Shown one piece after another: positions 27,614-36,350 of a stretch of DNA of 64,000 bases (positions within the stretch are counted from its first letter, which is position 1; every line of letters starts with the position of its first letter). The position numbers were made by a program, and so were the translations under genes. The DNA is from UBA3537 sp045561735. GTDB lineage: Bacteria; Bacteroidota; Bacteroidia; Flavobacteriales; Flavobacteriaceae. Below the pieces are notes generated by a model. It saw only the letters and a list, made by a program, of their open reading frames with translations, made no database searches and was not told where the DNA came from. The stretch lies in NCBI GenBank assembly GCA_045561735.1, contig JBJKXC010000017.1, positions 30,073 to 94,072 on the forward strand, given 5' to 3'.

Positions 27614-27683
27614 CCAAGCATTGATATTGATTGTAATCATTACCAAATTTGAAGTATATTAGCTTTGTAAAATTTAGATTTTT

Positions 27684-28433
27684 ATGGCACCATATGTGAC
27701 GCTTACAAAGTACGAAAATATAGGTTACATTGAATTTTTCAACCCACCACACAATGCACTTCCCCCATCTTTGCTTTCGGAGTTGTGTGTTCTTATTGAA
27801 GCTGCAGGTGAGGATGCCCAAATTCATGTCATTGTTTTAAAGAGTGGCGCAGACCGTACCTTTTGTGCTGGCGCGAGCTTTAACGATATGGTTGCCATTA
27901 CAACTGAAGCAGAAGGAAAAGCTTTTTTTATGGGCTTTGCTAATGTAATCAATGCACTTCGGAAATGTCCAAAAATTACAATTGGAGCCGTCCAAGGTAA
28001 AGCTGTTGGTGGTGGCGTTGGCTTGGCTGCATCCACCGATATTTGTTTCGCCAGTGAATTTGCGCACATTAAGCTAAGTGAATTGAGTATTGGGATTGGA
28101 CCTTTTGTTATTGAACCTGCCGTAAAACGAAAAATTGGCAATGCTGCAATGGCCCAATTGACATTGAAAGCACAAACATTTTTCTCCGCCAAATGGGCGT
28201 GCGAAAAAGGGCTTTATGCCAACGTATTTGAGACCAACAAAGCCTTAAATTCTGAAGTTGATATTTTGGCAAAAGAATTACAATGCTACAATCCGGAAGC
28301 CTTATTGTCTTACAAAAATATTCTTTGGCAAGGTACAGAAGATTGGGATGCATTATTAGAATGCCGCGCAACTCTAAGTGGGCAATTGGTTTTAAGCCCA
28401 AAAGCTAAGGCTTATTTAGAAAAATATTCTTAA
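27684..28433 (+). CDS. Enoyl-CoA hydratase/isomerase family protein
   Basis: 249-residue crotonase-fold enzyme. The oxyanion-hole segments are FCAGASFNDM (about residues 58-67) and GAVQGKAVGGGVGLAAS (about 98-114). It could hydrate or isomerise enoyl-CoA in fatty-acid or amino-acid breakdown; the acidic residues that separate hydratases from isomerases are not clear here. It is likely co-transcribed with ilvE 21 bases later, so a role in branched-chain amino-acid metabolism is possible (inference). TAGCTTTG at 27660-27667 may be its promoter element. Confidence 0.8.
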   Translation: MAPYVTLTKYENIGYIEFFNPPHNALPPSLLSELCVLIEAAGEDAQIHVIVLKSGADRTFCAGASFNDMVAITTEAEGKAFFMGFANVINALRKCPKITIGAVQGKAVGGGVGLAASTDICFASEFAHIKLSELSIGIGPFVIEPAVKRKIGNAAMAQLTLKAQTFFSAKWACEKGLYANVFETNKALNSEVDILAKELQCYNPEALLSYKNILWQGTEDWDALLECRATLSGQLVLSPKAKAYLEKYS

Positions 28434-28454
28434 TCTTACTTATTTATATTTTAT

Positions 28455-29513
28455 ATGATCTCCCAAATTCACATTCAAAAATGTGTCAATTCTAGAACCA
28501 AAGACCTAGATTTTGATAACATCCCTCTAGGTAAAACTTTCACGGACCATATGTTTTTATGCAGTTATGAAAGCGGACAATGGCAAAGCCCAAAAATTGT
28601 ACCCTTAGCAGCTATTCCTACCCACCCTGCAGCCATGGCATTTCATTACGGTCAGGCTATTTTTGAGGGTATGAAAGCAACCGTTGATAGCAATGGCACT
28701 CCATTGTTATTTCGCCCCGAAGCCAATGCGAAACGGCTTAATTTTAGTGCCCGACGATTGGGAATGCCCGAATTTCCTGAATCCCTTTTTGTGGAAGCTC
28801 TAAAAACCTTGGTAAGTTTAGACCGACAATGGATTCCTTCTCAACAAGGAAGTGCGCTTTATTTGAGGCCTTTTATGTACGCCGATGAAGCGTTTATAGG
28901 CATGCGAGCCGCTACGCGCTATAAATTCATTGTTATGGCTTCTCCCTCAAACCCCATTTATAAAAAGCGTATTCGCTTGTATGCCGAAACCAATTATATT
29001 CGTGCAGCTCAAGGGGGTACTGGTGAAGCCAAAGCCGCAGGAAATTATGCCGCTGCTATATTGCCTACAGAAGCGGCGAAAGCCAAAGGCTATGACCAGG
29101 TTTTGTGGTTGGATGCCCAGAATTTTAAAGCCATACAGGAAGTGGGTACAATGAATATTTTTTTTAAAATAAATGGCACCATCGTCACACCGGCTTTGGA
29201 TGGCGCCATATTGGCTGGGATTACACGAATGAGTACCATTGAATTGCTCAGATACAAAGGCTTTGAAGTTGTTGAACGTCGCCTCACAATTGATGAGGTT
29301 ATTGAGGCCTATGCCAAGGGTCATTTAGAGGAAGCCTTTGGAACAGGAACTGCTGTTGGAGTTGCTATGGTTCAAGACATCGGTTATGAATCGCAAATAA
29401 TTCATATTTCAAATAATAACCCTGTGGGTCAGATGGTTTTGGAAACCTTGAATGGGATACGAACCGGAAAAATTCCTGACGATTTTAATTGGATGTATTC
29501 TGTCGAGGTTTAA
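28455..29513 (+). CDS. ilvE: Branched-chain-amino-acid aminotransferase
   Basis: 352-residue PLP fold-type IV enzyme of the longer (eukaryote-like) BCAT group. It contains FHYGQAIFEGMKA (about residues 61-73), the PLP lysine in GGTGEAKAAGNYAAA (about 192-206), and GTGTAVGVAMV near residue 300. It transfers amino groups between Leu/Ile/Val and 2-oxoglutarate. Its last 4 bases overlap the end of the convergent glycosyltransferase gene. Confidence 0.93.
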   Translation: MISQIHIQKCVNSRTKDLDFDNIPLGKTFTDHMFLCSYESGQWQSPKIVPLAAIPTHPAAMAFHYGQAIFEGMKATVDSNGTPLLFRPEANAKRLNFSARRLGMPEFPESLFVEALKTLVSLDRQWIPSQQGSALYLRPFMYADEAFIGMRAATRYKFIVMASPSNPIYKKRIRLYAETNYIRAAQGGTGEAKAAGNYAAAILPTEAAKAKGYDQVLWLDAQNFKAIQEVGTMNIFFKINGTIVTPALDGAILAGITRMSTIELLRYKGFEVVERRLTIDEVIEAYAKGHLEEAFGTGTAVGVAMVQDIGYESQIIHISNNNPVGQMVLETLNGIRTGKIPDDFNWMYSVEV

Positions 29514-30364
29514 ATTCCGATTATTTTTTTTCTCAGGGCCCTCCAGCGGTAGCCCCTAATAAATTCCCCTTGATTTTCAGTCACAATAAATTTAGTATTG
29601 GATTTACAAGCCCTTAAATAGCCCGTCATACAGTCAAAAAAAAGTATAAAATTATATCTGTTAAAGGCCATTTTTAAAGCAGATAATGTTGCAATTGTAA
29701 AACCACTTCGCATTTTGTAAAGTGCTTCACCTTGAAGGTATCGTGCATTGGGACTGTAATGAGCGCCTGTGGGTTTTAGATGCTTGACTTTAAGCGCCGC
29801 AACTGTTTTAAAAGTCCATCCGTTATACAGGGCTATCAGTTCATCTACAGTATCCCAGCCAATCGACGTCTGCAAACCTCCAATGGCTTTAAAACAAGCG
29901 TGCCTGTAAGACTTTAAAGGTCCCCTGGTATGCGCTTTAGAAGCAATATTTTCATAAATCCATTTGTTGTTTTTTTGGATGTAACAATGCCCAGATAGCA
30001 TCCCTAATTTTGGATTTTGCACGTAATAAGATGTGAGTGTTTCTAAATAGTTTTTTGGAAAAATTAAATCCCCATCAAATTTGCATATCACATCGTAGTT
30101 GTCATCCAGTTGTTGAAGGCCAAAGTTAAAGGCCTTGATTACTTTTTCTCCAGGTACATGCTCATTAGAAGATTGGTTGTGTATCAATTTAAGCGCTGGA
30201 AATTTTTTCGCTAAATTTTTAACAATTTCAGGTGTTTTGTCTTTCGAATTATCATCAACTACAATTATTTTTTTTGGCAATAGCGTTTGAGTGGTGAGCG
30301 AGCTTAAACAATCTTCAATGAAAGCCTCTTCGTTGTGAACAGCGATGACAATATAAAACTTCAA
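29510..30364 (-). CDS. Glycosyltransferase family 2 protein
   Basis: 284 residues if it starts at the TTG at 30364, whose bases overlap the TGA stop of the methyltransferase (TTGA). This gives the classic GT2 start KFYIVIAVHNEEAFIEDCL. The frame is open for 29 more codons upstream, but these overlap the methyltransferase and are not GT2-like. The GT-A fold shows KIIVVDDNSKDKT and DVICKFDGDLIFP (DxD-like metal site), and then GWDTVDELIAL. It is cytoplasmic, with no clear membrane anchor. Its sugar and acceptor are unknown. Confidence 0.85.
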   Translation of the reverse strand: MKFYIVIAVHNEEAFIEDCLSSLTTQTLLPKKIIVVDDNSKDKTPEIVKNLAKKFPALKLIHNQSSNEHVPGEKVIKAFNFGLQQLDDNYDVICKFDGDLIFPKNYLETLTSYYVQNPKLGMLSGHCYIQKNNKWIYENIASKAHTRGPLKSYRHACFKAIGGLQTSIGWDTVDELIALYNGWTFKTVAALKVKHLKPTGAHYSPNARYLQGEALYKMRSGFTIATLSALKMAFNRYNFILFFDCMTGYLRACKSNTKFIVTENQGEFIRGYRWRALRKKIIGI

Positions 30365-30882
30365 ACTCTCTCGGCGTAAATAATGTAATATCTTGGTGTA
30401 AACCATCTCAGAAATGGGCGTAAACCTATTTTTTTTGTAGGATTTGTCCATTTTTTTGACGCTTTAATTTCCCAGCCAGCTTTTTGTAAAAGCCAATCAA
30501 ATTGCCAGTCTTCAAATTCGTGAAAATGACGGTCCCATGGATCCGTTTTGCTTTTATAGGCTGATGCAAACCATAGTCTTAAAGGTACACTGGCGATTAA
30601 TTTTTTAGATTTGATTTTACTCAAAACGTTAAAAGGTGCCACTAAGTGTTCAAGGATTTCAAATGCACTTACGACCTCGGCAGTGCTGTTTTCTAAAGAT
30701 GAAAAGTCTATGTCCAGATCTTCTCCATCAGTGTTGTGAATATCAAAACCTTTAAGTTTTAATAGTTGCGAAAGCGGATTTTTGACCCCTAAATCAAGAA
30801 TCGAATCTGTTTTTGGAATATGCTGGTTCACAAAATCAAGTGTTAATTGATAGCGCTTCTTTGGATAGTTGTTTTCGTACAT
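30361..30882 (-). CDS. Class I SAM-dependent methyltransferase
   Basis: 173 residues. Motif I is reduced, SILDLGVKNPLSQLL (about residues 28-42), followed by an acidic strand end (HNTDGEDLDIDF) and SAFEILEHL (about 72-80), which matches the post-motif of methyltransferase domain 11/23 proteins. The length is short but complete. It sits with no gap after the ketoacyl synthase and overlaps the glycosyltransferase start, so all three are probably made together. The substrate is unknown. Confidence 0.75.
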   Translation of the reverse strand: MYENNYPKKRYQLTLDFVNQHIPKTDSILDLGVKNPLSQLLKLKGFDIHNTDGEDLDIDFSSLENSTAEVVSAFEILEHLVAPFNVLSKIKSKKLIASVPLRLWFASAYKSKTDPWDRHFHEFEDWQFDWLLQKAGWEIKASKKWTNPTKKIGLRPFLRWFTPRYYIIYAERV

Positions 30883-31938
30883 TTAATATTTGTAAACAAT
30901 GGCGTTGATGTGCATGCCTGCACCCACACTGGCAAATATAATAATATCTCCTTTGGAGAGTTCATGATCTTTCAATTGCCCTTTTCTTATCAGGTCAAAA
31001 AGTGTGGGTATTGTCGCTACCGAACTGTTGCCTAATTTGTGAATGGTCATAGGCATAATTCCCTCAGGAACAGGAGTATTATACAGTCTATAAAATCGTT
31101 TTATGATGGCTTCATCCATTTTTTCATTGGCCTGATGAATCAATATTTTTTTGACATCTGAAATGGCATAACCACTCTTGTCTAAACAGGATTTCATAGC
31201 GGCAGGCACATTGCTGAGAGCAAATTCATAAATTTTACGGCCATACATTTTTATAAAGCGTACATTTTCATCTTCGGACTTATTATTTGAATTACCAAAA
31301 AATAAATGATATACTTCATCATGTGTATAGGAAGCAGTTTCGTGTGCAACGATACCTATATCTTCCGAAGCTTCAACAATGCACGCTCCAGCGCCATCCG
31401 CATAAATCATAGAATCTCGGTCATAGGCATCTGTTACACGCGACAGTGTTTCAGCTCCAATAACCAAACACTTTTTGGCCATTCCTGCTCTTATATAGGC
31501 TTGGGCTTGTATGACACCTTCTACCCAGCCAGGGCAGCCAAAAAGGATGTCATAGGCAACACATTTTGGGTTTTTAATTTTTAGCAAGTGCTTAACACGG
31601 GCCGCCAAACAAGGTAAAATATCGCTTTGGATTGCATTGTATTTCACGTCTCCAAAATTATGGGCACAAATGATATAGTCTAAAGACTCTCTGTCAATCT
31701 TTGCATCCAATATCGCTTTTTCAGCTGCTTCGGCCCCTAGGTCTGAAGTTTTTAAGTGTTTTTTTGCATACCTTCTTTCAGAAATTCCAGTAATACCCTT
31801 GAACTTCTCAACTATAATATCAGTTGGCGTATCGATAGCATTCCCTTCAATTGTGTAAAAAGAATGGCCGCGAAAATCGCTATTTTTTTTAATGAGCGAT
31901 GGAATGTAACTGCCAGTTCCTGTAATGCGAATTGTCAT
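30883..31938 (-). CDS. 3-oxoacyl-ACP synthase III family protein (FabH-like)
   Basis: 351-residue thiolase-fold condensing enzyme. The nucleophile is in DILFGCPGWVEG (Cys about residue 135), the His in ILIHQANEKM (about 267-276) and the Asn in HKLGNSSVATIP, so the Cys-His-Asn triad is intact. It differs from housekeeping FabH in the cysteine loop (FGCPGW rather than AACSGF). FabH starts chains from acyl-CoA; this divergent member may start a special acyl chain (inference). Its ATG overlaps the gcvP stop by 4 bases and the methyltransferase follows directly. Confidence 0.85.
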   Translation of the reverse strand: MTIRITGTGSYIPSLIKKNSDFRGHSFYTIEGNAIDTPTDIIVEKFKGITGISERRYAKKHLKTSDLGAEAAEKAILDAKIDRESLDYIICAHNFGDVKYNAIQSDILPCLAARVKHLLKIKNPKCVAYDILFGCPGWVEGVIQAQAYIRAGMAKKCLVIGAETLSRVTDAYDRDSMIYADGAGACIVEASEDIGIVAHETASYTHDEVYHLFFGNSNNKSEDENVRFIKMYGRKIYEFALSNVPAAMKSCLDKSGYAISDVKKILIHQANEKMDEAIIKRFYRLYNTPVPEGIMPMTIHKLGNSSVATIPTLFDLIRKGQLKDHELSKGDIIIFASVGAGMHINAIVYKY

Positions 31939-34901
31939 GGATTGATTTTTAACCTTGGATTTATACTACCACCCATTGTATTGATTTTTAGAAATTTTTC
32001 CGCTGTTTTGATTGCGGTTTCGGTCTGTTTTTGTAAAGTGTTTACATCCACAGAAAATTCATCTGTATAGGCTTCAATCGGGGCACAGGTACAAATTAAA
32101 TTTCGATCTCCGTAAGCGTCGTCTACACGTCTTACTGTTGGCCAAAATTTATCCGCTTTGATATAATCCAGTGGAAATGCTGCAGTTGCTCTGCTGTAAG
32201 GGAGATCCCATTGGTCACTGCTGAGCATTTCAAGGGTATGTGGTGCATTTTTTAGAGGATTGTTGGGCGATGATTTGTCTGCTACTTCAATTTCTTTGCG
32301 AATGGCAATCATGGCGTCACAAAAACGGTCCATTTCAGCTTTGCTTTCACTTTCAGTGGGCTCAATCATCATGGTACCTGCAACGGGGAAAGAAACTGTT
32401 GGGGCGTGAAATCCATAATCCATTAAACGCTTTGCAATATCGGTTACTTCAATACCCTTGGCTTTAAAATCTCTACAATCAATGATCATTTCATGAGCTG
32501 CACGGCCTTTTTCACCAGTATAAAGTGTGTCGTAAAAACCATGAAGCCGTTCTTTGATATAGTTTGCATTTAAGATGGCAATTTTGGTTGCTTCAGTCAA
32601 TCCTTTTGCGCCTAGCATTTTGATATATCCATAGGATATAAGGCAGGCCAGAGCCGATCCAAAAGGTGCTCCAGAGATGGAATTGATCGCTTGAGAACCC
32701 CCGCTTTTTACAAGGGGGTTACCTGGCAAGAAAGGGGTCAATTGTTTAGCGACACAAATGGGTCCAACGCCAGGGCCACCGCCTCCATGTGGAATGGCAA
32801 AAGTTTTGTGAAGGTTTAGATGGCATACATCCGCTCCAATTTGTCCAGGGCTTGTAAGCCCCACTTGGGCATTCATGTTGGCGCCGTCCATATAAACTTG
32901 TCCGCCATAATCATGGATGATTTGTGTAATCTCTTTGATTTCAGATTCATAAACGCCATGGGTTGAAGGGTAGGTTACCATGAGGGCTGCCAAATTATCT
33001 TTGTGAAGCATGGCTTTTTCACGGACATCCTCAACATCGATATTGCCATTTTCAGAAGATTTTGTCACTACAACTTTCATTCCAGCCATGACAGCACTTG
33101 CTGGATTTGTTCCGTGTGCGGAAGATGGAATTATGCAAATATTTCTGTGTTGGTCTCCTCTAGAATTGTGGTAGGCTTTGATAGTCATCAAGCCAGCAAA
33201 CTCACCTTGTGCACCCGAGTTGGGTTGCAAAGAGGTTCCAGCAAAGCCTGTTATTTCATTCAATTGTTGTTCCAGTGTCTGAAGGACTTGAGTGTAGCCT
33301 TCCACTTGATCTTTTGGAGCAAAGGGGTGAATGTTTCCCCAACTTGACCAACTTAGCGGAAGCATTTCAACCGCTGCATTCAATTTCATGGTACAAGATC
33401 CCAACGAAATCATGGAATAATTCAACGCTAAATCTTTTCGTTCCAAGCGTTTTATGTAACGCATCAGTTCTGTTTCAGAATGGTGGCTGTTAAAAACGGG
33501 ATTGTTTAAAAATTCAGAGGTTCTTATATGGTCTTTCGGAATGAAACCTTCTGAGCTTTGTTCTGTTTTAAGGTTCACTTCTAAGGCTTCAGAAAAAACA
33601 GATAAAATAAGTCCAATATCATTTAGAGTTGTCGTTTCATTTACTGAAATTGATACGGTTGTTTGGTCTGGATAATAAAAATTGAGCTTTTTGCGTAGGG
33701 CAATGGATTTTATTTTTTCATTATTTGCCACCGAAATTTGAAGTGTATCAAAAAACCTGGAGTGTTTTATGGAAAAACCAACAGATGTCAAAGATTTTGC
33801 CAATACAACTGTATTATTATGAACTTTTTCAGCAATGTATTTAAGCCCCTTGGGGCCATGGTATACAGCATACATCCCTGCCATTACTGCCAATAGCACT
33901 TGCGCAGTGCATATGTTGGAAGTGGCACGGCCTCTCTTAATATGTTGTTCTCTTGTTTGCAAGGCCATGCGCAAAGCACGGTCTCCATTCATGTCTTTGG
34001 TCACACCAATGATTCTCCCTGGTATGTATCTTTTGTTAGCCTCTTTTGTTGCAAAATATGCAGCATGAGGACCTCCATAGCCCATTGGAATCCCGAAACG
34101 TTGTGTTGTTCCGACGACTACGTCTGCTCCCATATGCCCTGGTGCTTCAAGCAACACCAAACTTAAAATGTCAGCAGCCACCGCCACTTTAATAGCTTTA
34201 TCTTTGGCTTTCGAGATAAAAGACTTTAAATCAATAATGTTTCCAGAAGCACCCGGATATTGTACCAAAGCACCGAAATAGTCCTCTGAAAAATCAAATG
34301 TTTCTGCTTTACCAACAACCAGCTGAATTCCGATAGGAATGGCTCTTGTTTTTAAAACGGATAATGTCTGAGGAAAAATATCATCAGAAACAAAAAATTT
34401 AACCACCCCCGCTTTAACAGCAGCACGTTCTCTGATAGCAAACAAAAGTGCCATGGCTTCAGCTGCCGAGGTACTTTCATCTAAAAGCGAAGCATTCGCC
34501 AATTCCATACCCGTCAAATCAGTGACCATGCTTTGGAAGTTTAAAAGTGCCTCCAAACGGCCTTGGGCAATTTCAGCTTGATAAGGCGTATAAGCAGTAT
34601 ACCAACCTGGATTTTCTAATATATTTCTTTGTATCACAGCAGGTGTGTTTGAAGGGTGGTAGCCCATTCCAATGTAGGATTTGAAAACACTGTTTTTATT
34701 ACCTAACGATTGAATGTGCTCCAAATACTCCGACTCACTCATAGGTTGGTCCAACTTTAGTGGACTTTGTATGCGAATGTTATTTGGAACAGTTTCATCA
34801 ATTAGACCCTCAAGCGTAGAGGCTCCAATAGCATTTAGCATGTCTTGAATTTGTGGTCCTCTGGGACCAATATGTCTTTCTGAAAAAATATCTGGGTTCA
34901 T
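31935..34901 (-). CDS. gcvP: Glycine dehydrogenase (decarboxylating), P protein
   Basis: 988-residue PLP enzyme of the glycine cleavage system, which decarboxylates glycine and passes aminomethyl to the H protein. It is the fused single-chain form: the N-terminal half begins FSERHIGPRGPQIQDML, and the C-terminal half has the PLP lysine in HLNLHKTFAIPHGGGGPG (near residue 720). The length fits the one-chain type (about 950-990). Its end overlaps the ketoacyl synthase start, an unusual neighbour for gcvP. A TAATTTTG element lies just upstream. Confidence 0.97.
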   Translation of the reverse strand: MNPDIFSERHIGPRGPQIQDMLNAIGASTLEGLIDETVPNNIRIQSPLKLDQPMSESEYLEHIQSLGNKNSVFKSYIGMGYHPSNTPAVIQRNILENPGWYTAYTPYQAEIAQGRLEALLNFQSMVTDLTGMELANASLLDESTSAAEAMALLFAIRERAAVKAGVVKFFVSDDIFPQTLSVLKTRAIPIGIQLVVGKAETFDFSEDYFGALVQYPGASGNIIDLKSFISKAKDKAIKVAVAADILSLVLLEAPGHMGADVVVGTTQRFGIPMGYGGPHAAYFATKEANKRYIPGRIIGVTKDMNGDRALRMALQTREQHIKRGRATSNICTAQVLLAVMAGMYAVYHGPKGLKYIAEKVHNNTVVLAKSLTSVGFSIKHSRFFDTLQISVANNEKIKSIALRKKLNFYYPDQTTVSISVNETTTLNDIGLILSVFSEALEVNLKTEQSSEGFIPKDHIRTSEFLNNPVFNSHHSETELMRYIKRLERKDLALNYSMISLGSCTMKLNAAVEMLPLSWSSWGNIHPFAPKDQVEGYTQVLQTLEQQLNEITGFAGTSLQPNSGAQGEFAGLMTIKAYHNSRGDQHRNICIIPSSAHGTNPASAVMAGMKVVVTKSSENGNIDVEDVREKAMLHKDNLAALMVTYPSTHGVYESEIKEITQIIHDYGGQVYMDGANMNAQVGLTSPGQIGADVCHLNLHKTFAIPHGGGGPGVGPICVAKQLTPFLPGNPLVKSGGSQAINSISGAPFGSALACLISYGYIKMLGAKGLTEATKIAILNANYIKERLHGFYDTLYTGEKGRAAHEMIIDCRDFKAKGIEVTDIAKRLMDYGFHAPTVSFPVAGTMMIEPTESESKAEMDRFCDAMIAIRKEIEVADKSSPNNPLKNAPHTLEMLSSDQWDLPYSRATAAFPLDYIKADKFWPTVRRVDDAYGDRNLICTCAPIEAYTDEFSVDVNTLQKQTETAIKTAEKFLKINTMGGSINPRLKINP

Positions 34902-34923
34902 ATTTTGTCTTGTTTTTCAGTAA

Positions 34924-34931
34924 CAAAATTA
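34924..34931 (-). promoter_or_regulatory. Putative -7 promoter element of the gcvP operon
   Basis: Minus-strand TAATTTTG matches TAnnTTTG, 23 bases before the gcvP ATG. No TTG at the usual spacing is seen. Confidence 0.45.
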
Positions 34932-35017
34932 CGGATTTATTCAGCCTTTTTTTTGCTTAAAAATTAAAGTTTTTAACCGTTTTTTTAGCTTATTAACAGT
35001 TTTTATATTTTTGCACT

Positions 35018-35854
35018 GTGAATTTTACCAACCGCCTATTTAAATTTTACTTAAACAGTAGTTTACACATTGCTATTTCTGTTTTATCACTCAGCTTCAT
35101 AACGGCTTACTCATTTGAAATCAAGTATGATATAAATTTATTTGTTTTTATATTTTGTTCCAGCGTTTTGGGGTATAACTACATCAAATATTTTGGAATT
35201 TCTAAATTTCATTACCGCTCATTAACCACGCGCCTTAAAGAAATTCAATTGCTAAGTTTACTTTGTTTTTTCGGAGCGGTCTTTTCATTTTTCAGCTTAA
35301 ACAATTCCGCCAAGCCACTTGTTCTTTGCTTAGGAGCAGTTACATTTTTCTATGAAATTCCTTTTGAAAAAATTGCAAGTATAAGAAAGGTCAAAGGTTT
35401 AAAAATTTACATTATCGCTTTGGTTTGGGCAATGACTACGGTACTGCTTCCTTTGCTTGATGCTGATGTTCAATTCGAAGCAAGTATTTTCTTTACGTTC
35501 ATTCAGCGTTTTATTTTTATTTTGGTTTTAATGCTCCCTTTTGAAATTAGAGACCTCAACGATGATGACCTTAGACTGTCTACCATTCCTCAAAAAATTG
35601 GAATCCTAGCCACCAAGAGATTGGGGTTTTTAGGCCTTATTTCGATTTTTGTGTTCTCTTTTTTTTTATCGCAGAATGCTGCAATAGATATTTTAATAAC
35701 AACAATTGTGATGGTGGTAACAGCAATATTTTTAGTTGTCAGTCATCCCAAAAAACCATTTTATTTTACTGCGTTTTGGGTTGAATCAGTTCCTGTATTG
35801 TGGGCGCTTTTAGTTTTGATTTCTAATTTATTATTGCAGCCCAGCACGCTTTAA
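35018..35854 (+). CDS. UbiA-like integral membrane protein
   Basis: 278 residues with eight or so hydrophobic helices. A loop after helix 2 reads GYNYIKYFG, and another after a central helix reads FEIRDLNDDDLRLSTIPQKIG. The second resembles the second Asp-rich motif (DxxxD) of UbiA prenyltransferases, but the first Asp-rich motif is not obvious. So it may be a degenerate UbiA member; prenyl transfer is not assured. The start is GTG at 35018; no ATG is available near the N-terminus. A TATTTTTG element (35006-35013) ends only 4 bases before it, which would imply a leaderless transcript. Confidence 0.6.
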   Translation: MNFTNRLFKFYLNSSLHIAISVLSLSFITAYSFEIKYDINLFVFIFCSSVLGYNYIKYFGISKFHYRSLTTRLKEIQLLSLLCFFGAVFSFFSLNNSAKPLVLCLGAVTFFYEIPFEKIASIRKVKGLKIYIIALVWAMTTVLLPLLDADVQFEASIFFTFIQRFIFILVLMLPFEIRDLNDDDLRLSTIPQKIGILATKRLGFLGLISIFVFSFFLSQNAAIDILITTIVMVVTAIFLVVSHPKKPFYFTAFWVESVPVLWALLVLISNLLLQPSTL

Positions 35855-35863
35855 AGTGCTGTT

Positions 35864-36349
35864 TTAGGACTTTAAATTTTTAGAGGCCTTTTGCACTTTA
35901 TACTTCATTCCTTCTTTGTAAACTTCAATTTTATCTAATACGCATTGATCTGAACTGCCAATGATTTGAGCGGCTAAAATTCCTGCATTTTTGGCACCAT
36001 TTAAGGCCACAGTAGCAACTGGCACCCCACCTGGCATCTGTAATATAGAGAGTATAGAATCCCAGCCATCAATGGAGTTGCTGGATTTTACTGGCACCCC
36101 AATAACTGGCAATGGACTGATGGCAGCAATCATACCAGGCAAGTGTGCTGCTCCACCCGCCCCAGCGATGATGACTTTAAGCCCTTTTTTGTGTGCAGAA
36201 GCTCCGTATTCAAATAATTTTTCAGGAGTTCGGTGTGCTGATACAATATCGACATCAACCTCTATGTCAAAATCCCCAAGAATTTCAATTGCTGCTTTCA
36301 TGACAGGCATGTCGCTGTCGCTTCCCATAATGATTCCTACTTGTGCCAT
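35864..36349 (-). CDS. purE: N5-carboxyaminoimidazole ribonucleotide mutase
   Basis: 161-residue class I PurE, converting N5-CAIR to CAIR in purine synthesis. It shows GSDSDMPVMKAA (about residues 8-19), SAHRTPEKLFEY (about 38-49), and AGAGGAAHLPGM. The purK partner lies directly upstream with a 1-base gap, as expected for the two-step carboxylation route. Confidence 0.96.
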   Translation of the reverse strand: MAQVGIIMGSDSDMPVMKAAIEILGDFDIEVDVDIVSAHRTPEKLFEYGASAHKKGLKVIIAGAGGAAHLPGMIAAISPLPVIGVPVKSSNSIDGWDSILSILQMPGGVPVATVALNGAKNAGILAAQIIGSSDQCVLDKIEVYKEGMKYKVQKASKNLKS

Positions 36350-36350
36350 A

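Noticed and set aside
35842..35861. Hairpin CAGCAC/GTGCTG at the end of the UbiA-like gene, as a terminator
   Set aside because: The stem is only six bases, the loop is eight, it overlaps the stop codon and the T run is just four.
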